The position numbers and the translations under genes are program-made. From Nostoc sp. HK-01 (GTDB lineage Bacteria; Cyanobacteriota; Cyanobacteriia; Cyanobacteriales; Nostocaceae), in NCBI GenBank assembly GCA_003990705.1, contig AP018318.1, positions 5,257,001 through 5,321,000 on the forward strand: a DNA stretch of 64,000 nt. Direction: 5' to 3'. A model generated the notes under the pieces. It was not told where the DNA came from. It saw only the letters and a list, made by a program, of their open reading frames with translations, and did no database searches. The first letter of the stretch is position 1. Each line of letters starts with the position of its first letter. Shown one piece after another: positions 8,274-18,687 of the stretch.

Positions 8274-9872
8274 ATGACCAAGGCACCTGTTGCTCCTGTG
8301 GTGCTAGTCATTTTAGACGGATGGGGCTACTGCGAGGAGACGCGAGGAAACGCTATTGTGGCGGCGAAAACGCCGATTATGGACAGCTTGTGGGTGGCGT
8401 ACCCGCACACCCTCATCCGCACATCAGGAAAAGCCGTAGGCTTGCCAGATGGTCAAATGGGTAACTCAGAAGTTGGTCATTTGAATATTGGCGCTGGGCG
8501 AGTTGTTCCACAAGAGCTTGTACGCATCTCCGATGCAGTGGAAGACGGTTCAATCCTCAGTAACCCTGCACTGGTCAAAATTTGCCAGGAAGTTCGTTCT
8601 CAAAATGGCAAGTTGCACTTAGTGGGTCTTTGTTCTGATGGAGGGGTACACTCGCACATTACCCACCTGTTCGGACTACTTGACTTAGCCAAGGAACAGC
8701 GAATTTCAGAAGTTTGTATTCATGCGATCGCCGATGGTCGGGATACTTCCCCTAGCGAAGGGATAAAAGCGATTCAACAACTGCAAGATTACATCGATCG
8801 CGTGGGAATTGGACGCATCGCTACCCTCAGCGGCCGTTACTACGCGATGGATCGCGATCGCCGTTGGGATAGAATCAAACGGGCGTATGATGTCATGACC
8901 CAAGATGGCGCAGGCGATGGGCGCACAGCCGCACAAGTCTTGCAAGCATCTTACGCCGAAGGGGTGACAGACGAATTTATTAACCCAGTTCGCATTGCTC
9001 CTGGCGCAGTTGAACCAGGAGATGGGGTAATATTTTTCAACTTCCGCCCTGACCGTGCTAGACAATTAACTCAAGCCTTTGTCAGTTCTGAATTTACAGG
9101 CTTTGAACGACAGCAAATTCAGCCACTATCCTTTGTTACTTTTACCCAGTACGATTCAGACCTACCAGTAACAGTAGCTTTCGAGCCGCAGAATTTAACT
9201 AATATTCTCGGTGAAGTAATTGCGAATCATGGTTTGAAACAGTTGCGTACTGCGGAAACCGAAAAATACGCCCACGTTACTTACTTCTTTAACGGCGGTT
9301 TAGAAGAACCTTTTCCAGGGGAAGACCGAGAACTTGTCAGCAGTCCAATGGTAGCGACCTACGACAAAGCCCCAACTATGTCAGCCGCTGCTGTCACAGA
9401 CGTAGCGATCGCCGCCATTCAAAAAGGTATATACTCTCTCGTTGTGATTAACTATGCTAACCCAGATATGGTAGGGCATACTGGTCAAATACCAGCCACA
9501 ATCACGGCAATTGAAGAAGTTGACCGCTGTGTGGGTCGCCTCCTCGAAAGCATTATCAAAGCTGGCGGGACAACAATTATTACCGCCGACCACGGCAACG
9601 CTGAGTATATGCTAGATGAAGAGGGTAATTCCTGGACGGCGCATACTACCAACCCAGTACCCTTGATTTTGGTGGAAGGCGAAAAAGCGAAAATTCCGGG
9701 ACATGGTACAAATGTCGAACTGCGTAGCGATGGCAAGCTGTCCGACATTGCGCCCACCATTCTGGATATTTTACAGCTGCCTCAGCCACCAGAAATGACC
9801 GGGCGATCGCTTGTCAAACCAATCGAATTTGACCTTAAACGCGATCGTACCCCTATGCCAATTGGTCTGTAA
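8274..9872 (+). CDS. gpmI: 2,3-bisphosphoglycerate-independent phosphoglycerate mutase
   Basis: Glycolysis enzyme interconverting 3- and 2-phosphoglycerate using two Mn ions. 532 residues from the ATG at 8274 (MTKAPVAPVVLVILDGWG). The frame extends upstream to 8220 but that part is not family-like. The catalytic serine, about residue 65, lies in QMGNSEVGHLNIGAGR. Metal ligands are visible in LDGWGY, ADGRDTSP, NYANPDMVGHTG and TADHGNAE. A strong hairpin terminator follows before secG. Identification is secure. Confidence 0.97.
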   Translation: MTKAPVAPVVLVILDGWGYCEETRGNAIVAAKTPIMDSLWVAYPHTLIRTSGKAVGLPDGQMGNSEVGHLNIGAGRVVPQELVRISDAVEDGSILSNPALVKICQEVRSQNGKLHLVGLCSDGGVHSHITHLFGLLDLAKEQRISEVCIHAIADGRDTSPSEGIKAIQQLQDYIDRVGIGRIATLSGRYYAMDRDRRWDRIKRAYDVMTQDGAGDGRTAAQVLQASYAEGVTDEFINPVRIAPGAVEPGDGVIFFNFRPDRARQLTQAFVSSEFTGFERQQIQPLSFVTFTQYDSDLPVTVAFEPQNLTNILGEVIANHGLKQLRTAETEKYAHVTYFFNGGLEEPFPGEDRELVSSPMVATYDKAPTMSAAAVTDVAIAAIQKGIYSLVVINYANPDMVGHTGQIPATITAIEEVDRCVGRLLESIIKAGGTTIITADHGNAEYMLDEEGNSWTAHTTNPVPLILVEGEKAKIPGHGTNVELRSDGKLSDIAPTILDILQLPQPPEMTGRSLVKPIEFDLKRDRTPMPIGL

Positions 9873-9880
9873 ATAAGTTT

Positions 9881-9927
9881 CAGAGAAAACAGCTAACTGT
9901 TTTCTCTGTGCTGATTTTTCTGTTTTT
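9881..9927 (+). terminator. Terminator after gpmI
   Basis: A perfect 12-bp stem, CAGAGAAAACAG (9881-9892) with CTGTTTTCTCTG (9897-9908), and a CTAA loop, followed by TGCTGATTTTTCTGTTTTT. It separates gpmI from secG. Confidence 0.85.
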
Positions 9928-9953
9928 AAACCGTTATAAATGAGATTGCTAAC

Positions 9954-10187
9954 ATGACAGTTACAAATATCGTACAAATTGTTTGGTCATTAGCCGCCGT
10001 TGGACTAATTGTTTTAGTATTACTGCATAGTCCCAAGGGTGATGGCATTGGTGCTATTGGTGGACAAGCACAATTATTTAGCAGCACCAAGAGTGCAGAA
10101 AACACCTTAAACCGAATTACTTGGGCTTTGACAGTAATTTTTCTCGGTTTAACAGTGGTGTTAAGTGCAGGTTGGCTACCTAAATAA
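9954..10187 (+). CDS. secG: Preprotein translocase subunit SecG
   Basis: 77-residue accessory subunit of the SecYEG channel. Two hydrophobic helices are visible (residues about 5-24, IVQIVWSLAAVGLIVLVLLH, and about 53-72, ITWALTVIFLGLTVVLSAGW). Between them lies the conserved cytoplasmic loop SPKGDGIGAIGGQAQLF. Size and topology are typical. The metalloprotease gene starts about 11 bases after the stop. Confidence 0.93.
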   Translation: MTVTNIVQIVWSLAAVGLIVLVLLHSPKGDGIGAIGGQAQLFSSTKSAENTLNRITWALTVIFLGLTVVLSAGWLPK

Positions 10188-10197
10188 GGATAGGGAA

Positions 10198-10980
10198 ATG
10201 GGGAAAATTACCCTAAACCCGATGTTAAATATTAAAAAATTCCTAACAGCCCTTGTATTAACTATAAGTACAGGGCTGTTAATTATTTTGGCGAACTTTC
10301 CATCCAGCGCCGTATCTCCACCTACCCCAAAACTTCATTACCTACCAGCTACACTAGCTCAGTGGAAAGATAGTCAAAATAGTGGTGATTACTTTTCTCA
10401 AGTTGCAACAACTGAAATAGGTTATTTAGTTTGGTCAAAATTTCCCGTTCAAGTTTATATAGAACGACCAATAAATGTTAGCAATCAACAGGCAGAAACA
10501 TGGGTAAAAAGTGTTTCGCAGGCTGTACAGGAATGGAGTATGTATTTGCCTTTAATATTAGTAAAAAAGCCAGAAATTGCTGATATCCAAATTGAAAGAA
10601 AAGCACCACCATTACAATTATCATCAGATAAAAAAATTCCCCGTGCGCGTTCTGCTTTAACTACATACCAGTTGTATACCGAAAACAAAGTTTTATTACA
10701 CCGTTTTACTATTCTCTTGAGTCCTAGTCAGACAGGTAATTATGTCGTTGCTGCTGCACGCCATGAACTTGGCCACGCCTTGGGAATTTGGGGTCATAGT
10801 ACATTACAAACTGATGCTTTATATTTTTCCCAAGTCCGCAACCCGCCGACTATTTCAGCTAGAGATGTGAATACCTTAAAGCGAGTTTATCAACAGCCAA
10901 CAAGTTTAGGATGGACTTTAAAGGATAATTCAAAGATGAATTTATCAACAGATAGATTATTCAAGTCAAAAGGCTACTAA
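10198..10980 (+). CDS. Matrixin-like zinc metalloprotease, probably exported
   Basis: 260 residues from the ATG at 10198; an upstream ATG at 10165 overlaps secG and is less likely. A hydrophobic segment near the N-terminus (FLTALVLTISTGLLIILA) is a signal peptide or anchor. The zinc site HELGHALGIWGHS is a full HExxHxxGxxH metzincin motif, and the preceding VAAARHELGH fits matrixin-type peptidases. Substrate is unknown. The lone copy lies between secG and a ribbon-helix-helix gene; secG spacing suggests co-transcription. Confidence 0.85.
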   Translation: MGKITLNPMLNIKKFLTALVLTISTGLLIILANFPSSAVSPPTPKLHYLPATLAQWKDSQNSGDYFSQVATTEIGYLVWSKFPVQVYIERPINVSNQQAETWVKSVSQAVQEWSMYLPLILVKKPEIADIQIERKAPPLQLSSDKKIPRARSALTTYQLYTENKVLLHRFTILLSPSQTGNYVVAAARHELGHALGIWGHSTLQTDALYFSQVRNPPTISARDVNTLKRVYQQPTSLGWTLKDNSKMNLSTDRLFKSKGY

Positions 10981-11006
10981 TAGTCACATATAGTAGGAAA
11001 AATCCT

Positions 11007-11243
11007 ATGACTAACTTGAGCGTACAGCTACCTGAATCTTTGTATAAACAAATTGAAGCTTTAGCTGTCAAAGAAAATATTTCTATTGAACAACTGGTAG
11101 CTATTGCCTTATCAGCACAGGTTTCCGCATGGATGACCAAAGACTATTTAGAAGAAAAAGCTAAACGTGGTAGTTGGGAGAGATTTCAGCAAGTTTTGAG
11201 TAAAGTTCCTGACGTAGAACCAGAAGAATACGATAAACTTTAG
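11007..11243 (+). CDS. Ribbon-helix-helix (antitoxin-like) protein
   Basis: 78 residues. The N-terminus NLSVQLPESLYKQIEALAVKE has the beta strand and helix of a ribbon-helix-helix fold, followed by SIEQLVAIALSAQVSAWM. The C-terminal tail is acidic (SKVPDVEPEEYDKL), as in antitoxins that wrap a partner. No toxin gene lies beside it: the next gene is convergent and encodes an SMI1/KNR4 protein. It is best called an orphan antitoxin-like protein, with function inferred from fold only. Confidence 0.8.
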   Translation: MTNLSVQLPESLYKQIEALAVKENISIEQLVAIALSAQVSAWMTKDYLEEKAKRGSWERFQQVLSKVPDVEPEEYDKL

Positions 11244-11268
11244 AATTAGTAAAATATAGAAATCTGAA

Positions 11269-11844
11269 TCAATTAAAGTCCGGTATATTCTTGATTTCAG
11301 AATGGTATTTACAGAAAAAAACATCAGATTTGCTTCTGTCTTCTTCTAAAAACCCAGAAGAGCCAACATAGTAAGCTCCACTTTCATAGCAATCTGCAAT
11401 CATTAATATTAAATTTGTCAAACTAGTGTAACAGATTACAGGGTGATCACCAGTGTATACTACCCACACTTGAGAAGTATTATTATTTTCCTTATCAGCA
11501 ACTACAAAGAAAAATGACTTGTCTGTACTAAAGAGTATCAGGCTATTTCGGGGAGCCATTAACAGAGTGTCATCTGGCTCATACTTTACAGTTTTATAGT
11601 AAAAATCCAAAGATTCTTCTAAAGAATAGAATACTGAAAATGGAAAGAAGCCCTGTCCATGTAAAGTACCATTACGCCATTGATAAAGTTCTTTTACTTC
11701 TCTTGATAGTTTAAAAGGTAAATCTTTGGTTAGTTCTTGAATTTGTTCATTCGTCAATCCTGGATAAGGAAATGACGCAACTGATGGACAGTTAGCTTGC
11801 AGCCACATCAAAATTCTTTCTAGCGTTTGTGTAAGTAGCGACAT
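11269..11844 (-). CDS. SMI1/KNR4 family protein
   Basis: 191 residues from the ATG at 11844; an upstream frame to 11898 runs into the Uma2 stop region. Family-like features are the Leu-rich start, the PGLTNEQIQELTKDLPFKLSREVKELYQWRNG core, and FFPFSVFYSLEESLDFY. SMI1/KNR4 (SUKH) proteins are often immunity proteins in bacterial polymorphic toxin systems, but no toxin is seen here. The gene is 50 bases downstream of the Uma2 gene on the same strand. Confidence 0.82.
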   Translation of the reverse strand: MSLLTQTLERILMWLQANCPSVASFPYPGLTNEQIQELTKDLPFKLSREVKELYQWRNGTLHGQGFFPFSVFYSLEESLDFYYKTVKYEPDDTLLMAPRNSLILFSTDKSFFFVVADKENNNTSQVWVVYTGDHPVICYTSLTNLILMIADCYESGAYYVGSSGFLEEDRSKSDVFFCKYHSEIKNIPDFN

Positions 11845-11894
11845 AATATATAGTATCAGTTCGCTCACCCTCCGTTTAAAAGGATGCACTTCTA

Positions 11895-12521
11895 TCACTC
11901 AATAACACAGTGCAAAATTTGCTTAACAGTGAGATTTAAATCTAAGAATGTTGGCGACTCTATACGGTCATAGCCTCTAAACTTTTTACCACGATATTCT
12001 CCCTCATCACTTAAAGAGTAAATTGTGATTGTTGGCTGTTTGGGGTCGCCTATCAATTCCTTACTACCCAAAGCTGCATAATCAACAATCCAATATTCTC
12101 GGATACCCATTTCTTCGTAGTCAGCAAACTTTTTATGATAATCATCTCTCCAATTAGTGCTGACTACTTCAATTACTAAGGGGATTGAATCTGGGTAACT
12201 CAGGACTGATTGTTTCTCCCACAGTGGTTCATTGCTCAAGTTAGAAAAATTCATTAATAAAACATCTGGATAATACCCTGATGTTTTATTTTCCGGCTTC
12301 ACTGTAGCAGTTTTAGGTATACCGTAATTCAGTTTCAGACGAAGACACTCATACCCTAAAATCATTGTTAAAAATGCCACTATTTGCTCATGTTGCCCTG
12401 GTGGTGGCGGCATTTGAATAATATCTCCATCGTGTAATTCATAACGAATATTCTCTGGTTGCGTTGCCAAAAAATCTAAAAATTCATCAAATGTAAATAT
12501 TTTTTGGAGAGATTGTGTCAT
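11895..12521 (-). CDS. Uma2 family endonuclease-like protein (DUF820)
   Basis: 208 residues. Features of the PD-(D/E)XK-like DUF820 fold are YELHDGDIIQMPPPPGQHEQI, YYPDVLLM (Asp), LVIEVVSTNW (Glu) and the Lys in DDYHKKFADYEEMGIREYWIVD. Uma2 proteins are abundant in filamentous cyanobacteria, and their substrate is not established. A second member is at 43801. It precedes the SMI1/KNR4 gene on the same strand. Confidence 0.88.
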   Translation of the reverse strand: MTQSLQKIFTFDEFLDFLATQPENIRYELHDGDIIQMPPPPGQHEQIVAFLTMILGYECLRLKLNYGIPKTATVKPENKTSGYYPDVLLMNFSNLSNEPLWEKQSVLSYPDSIPLVIEVVSTNWRDDYHKKFADYEEMGIREYWIVDYAALGSKELIGDPKQPTITIYSLSDEGEYRGKKFRGYDRIESPTFLDLNLTVKQILHCVIE

Positions 12522-12551
12522 GATTTTTACGTTGGTTTAGGGATGAACTTT

Positions 12552-13700
12552 TTAAGCTCCCCAACTCAGATGTACAGGCCGCTGTACTAAAACTTCCTTA
12601 TACAATTCTTCTAGCTGTGTAATATTTTTCGTGAGGGTATAGCGTTCTAAAACACGATTTCTTGCTTTTTGTCCTAGCAAAGTTGTTAACTCTGGATGAT
12701 CTTGACACAGTGGTAAAAGGGTTTTTAATTGCGATCGCACTGTTTTCGTACTTAATACTATACCAGCCCCTTTTTCCAATACTTCTCCGTCTGCACCTAC
12801 ATCTGTCGCTATACAAGCTAGTCCACTAGACATTGCTTCTAATAAAGAAAGGGACAGTCCTTCTACTAAAGAAGGCAAAATAAATACATCTGCACCCCTT
12901 AATATATTGATACGTCGTTCTTCTTCAGCCACAAAACCTAACCAAAAGATGCCGTATTCTGCACCATAAAATTGCTCTAAAGAAGGTCTTAAAGGGCCAT
13001 CGCCAACAATTAATAACTTACTTTCTGACCCCATATCTGACTGCTTCCAAGCCCGCAGTAAAGCTTCAACATTTTTTTCTGGGGCTATCCTTCCTTGGTA
13101 GACAAATAAGCGTTCAGCTTTAAATTCCGTTTTAATGGTGGAATATCCTGGAGAATATTTAACTGTATCTACACCATTAGGAATGACAGCGATATTTTCT
13201 TCCCGTACACCCATACGTGCAAGTAGTTCTCGCTGAATTTGCGAAAATACAATCACGCGATGATAGTTATCTAAAAAAGGTGCATACAACTGATAGGCTA
13301 TCAGTTGGGTTCCTGATATGAGTTTTGCACCTTTCCCGGCAAATGGTGTGTGGAAAGTGGCAATTAAAGGCAAATTAAGTTGTTCGCAAATTTCTGGTAA
13401 AACAAAGTCAAGCGGCGATAAAGTTAAGGAAGCATGAACGATATCCGGCTTGATTTCTCTTAAAGATTCTGTTAAAACTTTTGTCGCTTTTAGCGCCGGA
13501 ATTGTATAAACCTGAGATTTATAAATGAAGGGTAAAGATACTTCTTGGAATTTTGGCCAGTTGTCTGGTTCAGGTTCTTCTTGGGCAAAGTGAAGAAAAC
13601 TAACTTCATGTCCCCTGTCTAGCAAAGCATTCGTTATCTCTCGACTGTAGGTGACATTGCCACAAAAGGGTGATTTTTTTCCAATCCAGGCTATACGCAT
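12552..13700 (-). CDS. Glycosyltransferase family 4 protein
   Basis: 382 residues, GT-B fold. The N-terminal acceptor domain starts MRIAWIGKKSPFCGNVTYSREI and includes FHTPFAGKG. The C-terminal nucleotide-sugar domain shows VYQGRIAPEKNVEALLRAW, LLIVGDGPLR and FILPSLVEGLSLSLLEAMSSGLACIATDVGADGE, with the E-x7-E pattern of retaining family 4 enzymes. Sugar and acceptor cannot be told from sequence. A 30-base gap to the Uma2 gene suggests a shared transcript. Confidence 0.92.
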   Translation of the reverse strand: MRIAWIGKKSPFCGNVTYSREITNALLDRGHEVSFLHFAQEEPEPDNWPKFQEVSLPFIYKSQVYTIPALKATKVLTESLREIKPDIVHASLTLSPLDFVLPEICEQLNLPLIATFHTPFAGKGAKLISGTQLIAYQLYAPFLDNYHRVIVFSQIQRELLARMGVREENIAVIPNGVDTVKYSPGYSTIKTEFKAERLFVYQGRIAPEKNVEALLRAWKQSDMGSESKLLIVGDGPLRPSLEQFYGAEYGIFWLGFVAEEERRINILRGADVFILPSLVEGLSLSLLEAMSSGLACIATDVGADGEVLEKGAGIVLSTKTVRSQLKTLLPLCQDHPELTTLLGQKARNRVLERYTLTKNITQLEELYKEVLVQRPVHLSWGA

Positions 13701-14038
13701 TCTTTAAAGTTAGTTATAAGAAAGCTAGTTTTATTTATTAGTTTTGCGCCTTGGCTGTATTTGACTTGAGCCTGATTTTACTTGATAATGCTGAACTCAA
13801 AAATACCGATATAAGCTATTGTTCAAACTGCCTATCAGCTAATGAAAACAATAGATTTTCGGTTTGATTTATTTTAATGAATAAGTTGCTAATTTTTAAC
13901 TTGGAATACAACTTAGTTCGGTGTAATCTCAGGTTTATTCCCAGCGAGTTAGGCACTAAATTATTGCTGAGTTCAGTTTACCATGAAATCAAAGTCAATA
14001 ATAAATTCTTGCTTTTGTCAAGTGATGCAGCAATTTGT
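13701..14038. other. Spacer of 338 bases between GT4 and MFS genes
   Basis: Separates two minus-strand genes. I see AT-rich unstructured sequence, no ORF with coding character, no tRNA-like clover leaf and no clear terminator. It probably holds the promoter of the glycosyltransferase gene. Confidence 0.6.
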
Positions 14039-15625
14039 TTATGAATACTGACGGGAGTTATACCAGGTTAAGATACCACCAAAAAAGACAATCGCAGCTA
14101 ATCCCAAAAAAACAGCTTTCAATCCGACAAAAGTTTCTGCTACACCTGCTAGTGCTAAAGGTAAGGTCAAAGCAATATTAATTACATTATTTTGCAGTCC
14201 AAAAACTTTACCACGCATTTCTGGGGGAGTTTCTGTTTGAATCGCCGTTTGCATCGGAATTCCCACTAATGACCCAAAAATCCCCAATATCGCGATAAAT
14301 AATAAGACTAGCCATAATTGCGTAGTAAATAAGGCCAAACCAATTAAAGATGCTGCCATTCCTAAACAACCATACAAACCCAGTTGAGAATAGGAGAAGC
14401 GTTGCCCAAACTGTCCAAGAATTGTCGCTCCAGCAGCAATTCCCACGCCACCTGCTGCTAGTAAAAAGCCAAATTGTGAGGCTTTCAAGTTAGGAATTAC
14501 TTCTGCCATCCGCACTGCTAAAACAGTTAAAGCGGCAAAGACAGAAAACAAAATAATCAGTCTTACTAACGCGTTACGAACGTGATGATTATCTTTGAGG
14601 TAAGCAAAACCATCCTTTAAATCTGAGAAAACGTGAGGAAATTCGGTATCGGGTGCATGGGGTTTTTCTTTTGTGGCTAACAACATTAAAATTATGCCAG
14701 CGATCGCATAACTGCCACCTACTAAAATTTCTTTACCCAAACCATTGTTACCACCAAACTGCGCCCATATACTATCTGCGATCGCTAAAATGGGTTCCCC
14801 TATAGCAAATCCAATAATCACCGATGCCATCATCGTTGTTGTGTAAAGGGAATTAGCCGACAGTAAATGCTGTTCTTCCACTACTAAGGGAATTGCTGCT
14901 TGTTCTGCTGGGGCAAAAAACTGTGTCAGTGTAGAAACTAAAAAAGTCACGCCCAAAATAATTGCAAAACCTACTGGCAAAACTCCGATGGGTTGCCAAT
15001 CATGAGTTAACCACAACAAAAAAGGAATTGCTAAAACTAAAAGACCACGCCAAATATTTGTTGCTACCAAAACCGCTTTCTTCGACCAACGGTCTACAAA
15101 TACCCCAGCTACAGAACCAAACAATACGGCTGGGATTGTAAATGCCATCATTAAAGTTGATACCCAAGCACTAATGCTTTGACTGCCTGCTTGAAAGTGA
15201 GTATTAATTAAAGCAATCATCAATACTAAATACACTTTATCAGCCAGTTGGCAAAATACTTGGCCACCCCAAAGTGCTAGGAAATTAGGGTTTTTTAACA
15301 CAGGGAAGAATCCCTGTTGTACATTCTCTGATTTCGCTTCTCCACCAGAGCCGTTCCAAGCTGCTTTTTCTGGTGCAGTGTCTACTGGCAAACTATGCTC
15401 TTTGTTGCTAGGGGCAACATTGATTAATTTTTCGGATGTCCGCTGTTGACCATTGCTCGAAATATCTGGTTTGGAAATTTCGTGATTGTAAATTTGACTA
15501 TTTGTAGATGAAGGAACCGATTTCAAATGATTAGTCACAGCAGGAGTTGTTGGCCTACTCTGCTTTTTCGTATGGCTTGGTGATAAAGGTAGGATTTTTC
15601 TATCCAAATCAGATGGTTGCATCAT
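14039..15625 (-). CDS. MFS transporter with long N-terminal extension
   Basis: 528 residues from the ATG at 15625; the open frame reaches a TTG at 15637. The first 100 or so residues are polar and low in complexity, rich in Ser, Thr and Pro, and unlike a membrane protein. From about residue 105 ([28 protein letters not shown]) about twelve hydrophobic segments follow, in the pattern of the EntS/DHA3-type exporters ([17 protein letters not shown] loop). Substrate unknown. Its 5' end overlaps the 3' end of recO by 17 bases, so the two genes are coupled. Confidence 0.88.
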   Translation of the reverse strand: MMQPSDLDRKILPLSPSHTKKQSRPTTPAVTNHLKSVPSSTNSQIYNHEISKPDISSNGQQRTSEKLINVAPSNKEHSLPVDTAPEKAAWNGSGGEAKSENVQQGFFPVLKNPNFLALWGGQVFCQLADKVYLVLMIALINTHFQAGSQSISAWVSTLMMAFTIPAVLFGSVAGVFVDRWSKKAVLVATNIWRGLLVLAIPFLLWLTHDWQPIGVLPVGFAIILGVTFLVSTLTQFFAPAEQAAIPLVVEEQHLLSANSLYTTTMMASVIIGFAIGEPILAIADSIWAQFGGNNGLGKEILVGGSYAIAGIILMLLATKEKPHAPDTEFPHVFSDLKDGFAYLKDNHHVRNALVRLIILFSVFAALTVLAVRMAEVIPNLKASQFGFLLAAGGVGIAAGATILGQFGQRFSYSQLGLYGCLGMAASLIGLALFTTQLWLVLLFIAILGIFGSLVGIPMQTAIQTETPPEMRGKVFGLQNNVINIALTLPLALAGVAETFVGLKAVFLGLAAIVFFGGILTWYNSRQYS

Positions 15626-16520
15626 GGTTGGCAGCAAAATAAGAATCGATCAGGGTTGCGGAGCGAATAGAGTGACCTAAATGATACTGAGCATACTGGC
15701 GTAAAATCTGCTCAATAGATAACCAGCCATTATCTCTAATTCCATCAATTTGCATTATCTCTGGTTGTGGCAGTTGTTGGAGCAGAGCGAATTCTCTGGC
15801 GCTCAGTCGATAAGAAATCACTGGGATTTCTTGTCGATGAACAACAGTCTCGTAGCTAGGGATAGAAGAATTTACTGATGGTGAAAACTCGGAATACTCT
15901 TTATTTTCCCATTTTTCTATCTCCCGTTTTCGGCGTAAACTTTCCCACGCCTCCAAACAAATCACCCCACCAGTAGGAACACTAAATCCCACTTGCCAGT
16001 TGGGATTGGCAAAGTCTGGCTTTAGAGAGCCTTGAGTTAAACAACATACTTGGATTTGAGGAGTTAGTCCCGCTAAGACTAAAAGTTGAAATACTCCAAG
16101 AGCCAGGGATGCGTAAATAGCTGATGTTTCGGCTTTCGGTAGAATTTCTAACTGGTGAAGATGTTCATTGAGTAACTCATAAAGTTCCTCTTGAGGTTGT
16201 TCACTTAAAGCCTGACACAAGGCTATTTCTGCTAAATACTGACCTGCGGCTAATTTCCCTAAGTCTTTAGCTAAACCGGGATATGTTTTTAACGTCTGTG
16301 CTTGAGTAATTTTATCGAGCGATCGCCCTTTAGCAATCAGTAGTTCATTGACCACAAACATTCCACTCCGACCACCAAGGCTAGAGTTGTGTTTGCGTGC
16401 GCCAGGCGCAACGGCTCGAATCAAACCGAACTCTCGTGTCAAAATTGTCACTATTCTGTCTGACTCTCCTAGCACCTGAGTTTTTAGATTAATACCAGTT
16501 GCTTTATAAGTTTTACTCAT
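15609..16520 (-). CDS. recO: DNA repair protein RecO
   Basis: 303 residues. The N-terminal OB-like domain is clear ([39 protein letters not shown]). The C-terminal part contains the QVCCLTQGS region corresponding to the zinc-finger area of other RecO proteins, but the second Cys pair is not evident. A polar insert (about residues 205-235, [20 protein letters not shown]) makes it longer than E. coli RecO. It acts with RecR and RecF in loading RecA at gaps. The stop overlaps the MFS start. Confidence 0.9.
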   Translation of the reverse strand: MSKTYKATGINLKTQVLGESDRIVTILTREFGLIRAVAPGARKHNSSLGGRSGMFVVNELLIAKGRSLDKITQAQTLKTYPGLAKDLGKLAAGQYLAEIALCQALSEQPQEELYELLNEHLHQLEILPKAETSAIYASLALGVFQLLVLAGLTPQIQVCCLTQGSLKPDFANPNWQVGFSVPTGGVICLEAWESLRRKREIEKWENKEYSEFSPSVNSSIPSYETVVHRQEIPVISYRLSAREFALLQQLPQPEIMQIDGIRDNGWLSIEQILRQYAQYHLGHSIRSATLIDSYFAANHDATI

Positions 16521-16648
16521 GAATCATTAGCCATCAGTCATTAGTCATGAGCCATTTGTTGTTAGTCATTAGTTGAGGAGGACACCACTTGCTACAAGCC
16601 GAGGAACCCGTCTAATCCAGTGGCTCATAAATGACAAAAAACAAATGA

Positions 16649-17329
16649 CTATTCCCCTTTCTCCAGATTATCTCGCTGGCGGATCAAATCGATACCACGA
16701 GATGTCCCTAATCTTGTAGCACCTCCTAGAATTAAGTCTAGGGCTTGCTCGTGAGTCCGAATACCCCCAGAAGCTTTAATTCCTATCCTTTCTCGGACTA
16801 CTTCTTTCAAAAACCCCACATCTGCTACTGTGGCACTACCATTCCAACCTGTACTTGTTTTGAGGAATGCTGCACCTGCATCCATACATATTTCTGCCGC
16901 TAGTCTTTTTTCGGCATCTGTCAGCAAGCTGGTTTCTAAAATCACCTTGACTGTTTGCCCAGTTTCTTCACAAATCTCAGCAATTTCTTGGTGAACTTCC
17001 TTGGCTTTTCCCACCTTCAACCAACCTAAGTTAAGCACAACATCTAACTCAGTAGCTCCATTTTCCACCGCTTCTTGAGCTTCATACAGCTTAACGGCTG
17101 AAGTTGTTGCTCCATGAGGAAAGCCAATCACCGTACAAACTTTTGGCGTTTTCCCTTTGAGAAGTTCAGCTGCTTGCTTAACATAGGTGGGGTAAATGCA
17201 AACCGCCGCAAAGTTAAATCTATATGCTTGTTCACACCATTGCTCAACCTGCTCTGGAGTAGCCGTTGGCGTTAACAGGGCGTGATCGATAAATGGCGCA
17301 ATATCAATATCTGGATAGTCTGCTGCCAT
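16649..17329 (-). CDS. deoC: Deoxyribose-phosphate aldolase
   Basis: Cleaves 2-deoxyribose-5-phosphate to glyceraldehyde-3-phosphate and acetaldehyde. 226 residues. The Schiff-base lysine lies in [10 protein letters not shown], and the second active-site lysine in [14 protein letters not shown]. The opening [16 protein letters not shown] and [21 protein letters not shown] are conserved. A heptamer-rich spacer (16521-16648) lies between it and recO. Confidence 0.95.
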   Translation of the reverse strand: MAADYPDIDIAPFIDHALLTPTATPEQVEQWCEQAYRFNFAAVCIYPTYVKQAAELLKGKTPKVCTVIGFPHGATTSAVKLYEAQEAVENGATELDVVLNLGWLKVGKAKEVHQEIAEICEETGQTVKVILETSLLTDAEKRLAAEICMDAGAAFLKTSTGWNGSATVADVGFLKEVVRERIGIKASGGIRTHEQALDLILGGATRLGTSRGIDLIRQRDNLEKGE

Positions 17330-17508
17330 TGAGCTTTTGCCTATGAATGATTATTAAGCTTTATAAAAAATTAAGACATTTATTATATATTAAACCACAT
17401 TGACTACGAATTGATCCCCAAGCTAGGCTAATTATCTAGCTCAATAAGTAAAGTGATTTCAAGTTTATTTAATTATTGTAACTAATTCATTAACCTTGAG
17501 GCAGTTTA

Positions 17509-18659
17509 CTATTGAGGTAAATCAAAAGTTTTGTCTGAGTTAATTCCAAAAAAATCAAGCATAGTTTTAGCTAATGCTTTGGATACCAAGTACGGTACAC
17601 CATTGCCAATTGATTTAAACATATTAGTCAGAGACATCTGCTCAGGAAATACAAAATTTTCTGGTAAAGATTGTATAGCTAAAGCTTCTGCTACGGATAT
17701 TCTTCTAGTTTTATAAGGATGTAAATGTACTTCATTATTGCCATAGCAAGCCGTCGGAGAGTAACGCCATCTGTGCAGACGTTTGAAAGATTTTTTAGAA
17801 TCATCTCCTTCATTCACAGTTATAAATTTCTGAATGCCGGCTTTTGGTTGAAAATAATGTTCAGCGTTAGGATGATGCAGAACATTATTTTTTCTAAACC
17901 AAAATTCAACTGTTAATTCTTGAATAATGTTATCAGGACAAGGCAATATAGAATTTTCTTTAAATAATTGCGATCGCGGCCAATCATCGGTCAAAACTTT
18001 TGCTTGAGAATAGATAATTTGTTTTTGCCAATCAAAAATATTTTGATAATGTTTTCTCTCGATTTTCTTAATACAATGATTGTGAAATCCTACAAGAATA
18101 ATTCTGGCTCTATCTTGTGGTACCTCGTATTCAATGGCATTAATCAAGCGTTCAGTTAAAAAATAACCAGCTTGCTCTAACCGTCTTTTTAATGATTCAA
18201 AAAATATCCGATGTTTTTTGTTTTCCATAAACCCTTAACATTTTCAAATAAAAAGAAATCAGGCAGATTTTGACAAATAATTTGAATATAAATAGAAGAA
18301 AGCTTACCATTATCCCCCAAATATCCTTTATTCTTACCCCCAATAGAAAAATCTGGGCAAGGTGGCCCACCAATAAAACCTACAATCTGATGAGACTTGC
18401 GACAATCATGGACTAGTTCTAATAAACGTTGTGCTTGTTCTCCTTCAACAAGCTGACTTACGTCTCCTGCTTCTCCATAATGATATCCATATTCTGGCAA
18501 GGGTAATTTGAGTAATTCTCTGGAATAGCGATATGATGCCATGAAAGGGGAAAAAATTTCATTGACATAAACAATATTAAAGCCGTGAGCTTCAAAGCCT
18601 AAATCCAGGAAACCTGCACCAGCAAAAAATGAGAAAATGGCAGGGCGATCGCTAGTCAT
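17509..18659 (-). pseudogene. C5-cytosine DNA methyltransferase, frameshifted
   Basis: Two overlapping minus-strand frames together make one enzyme of about 380 residues. The first (18659 to about 18214) has motif I FFAGAGFLDLGFE, motif IV PPCPDFS with the catalytic Cys (residue 101), and motif VI ENVKG, then drifts into NIGYFLNH and stops. The second frame (17509-18228) continues exactly where expected with KKHRIFFESLKRRLEQAG, motif VIII VPQDRARIILVGF, and a C-terminal QSLPENF and SIGNGVPYLVSKALA. The frames join at a run of six A (T at 18214-18219); seven A would restore the reading frame. No restriction enzyme gene is adjacent. It could be a true pseudogene, a phase-variable switch or a base-calling error. 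Confidence 0.85.
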
Positions 18660-18687
18660 GATCTATTTTAATTAGTACACATTAAAT

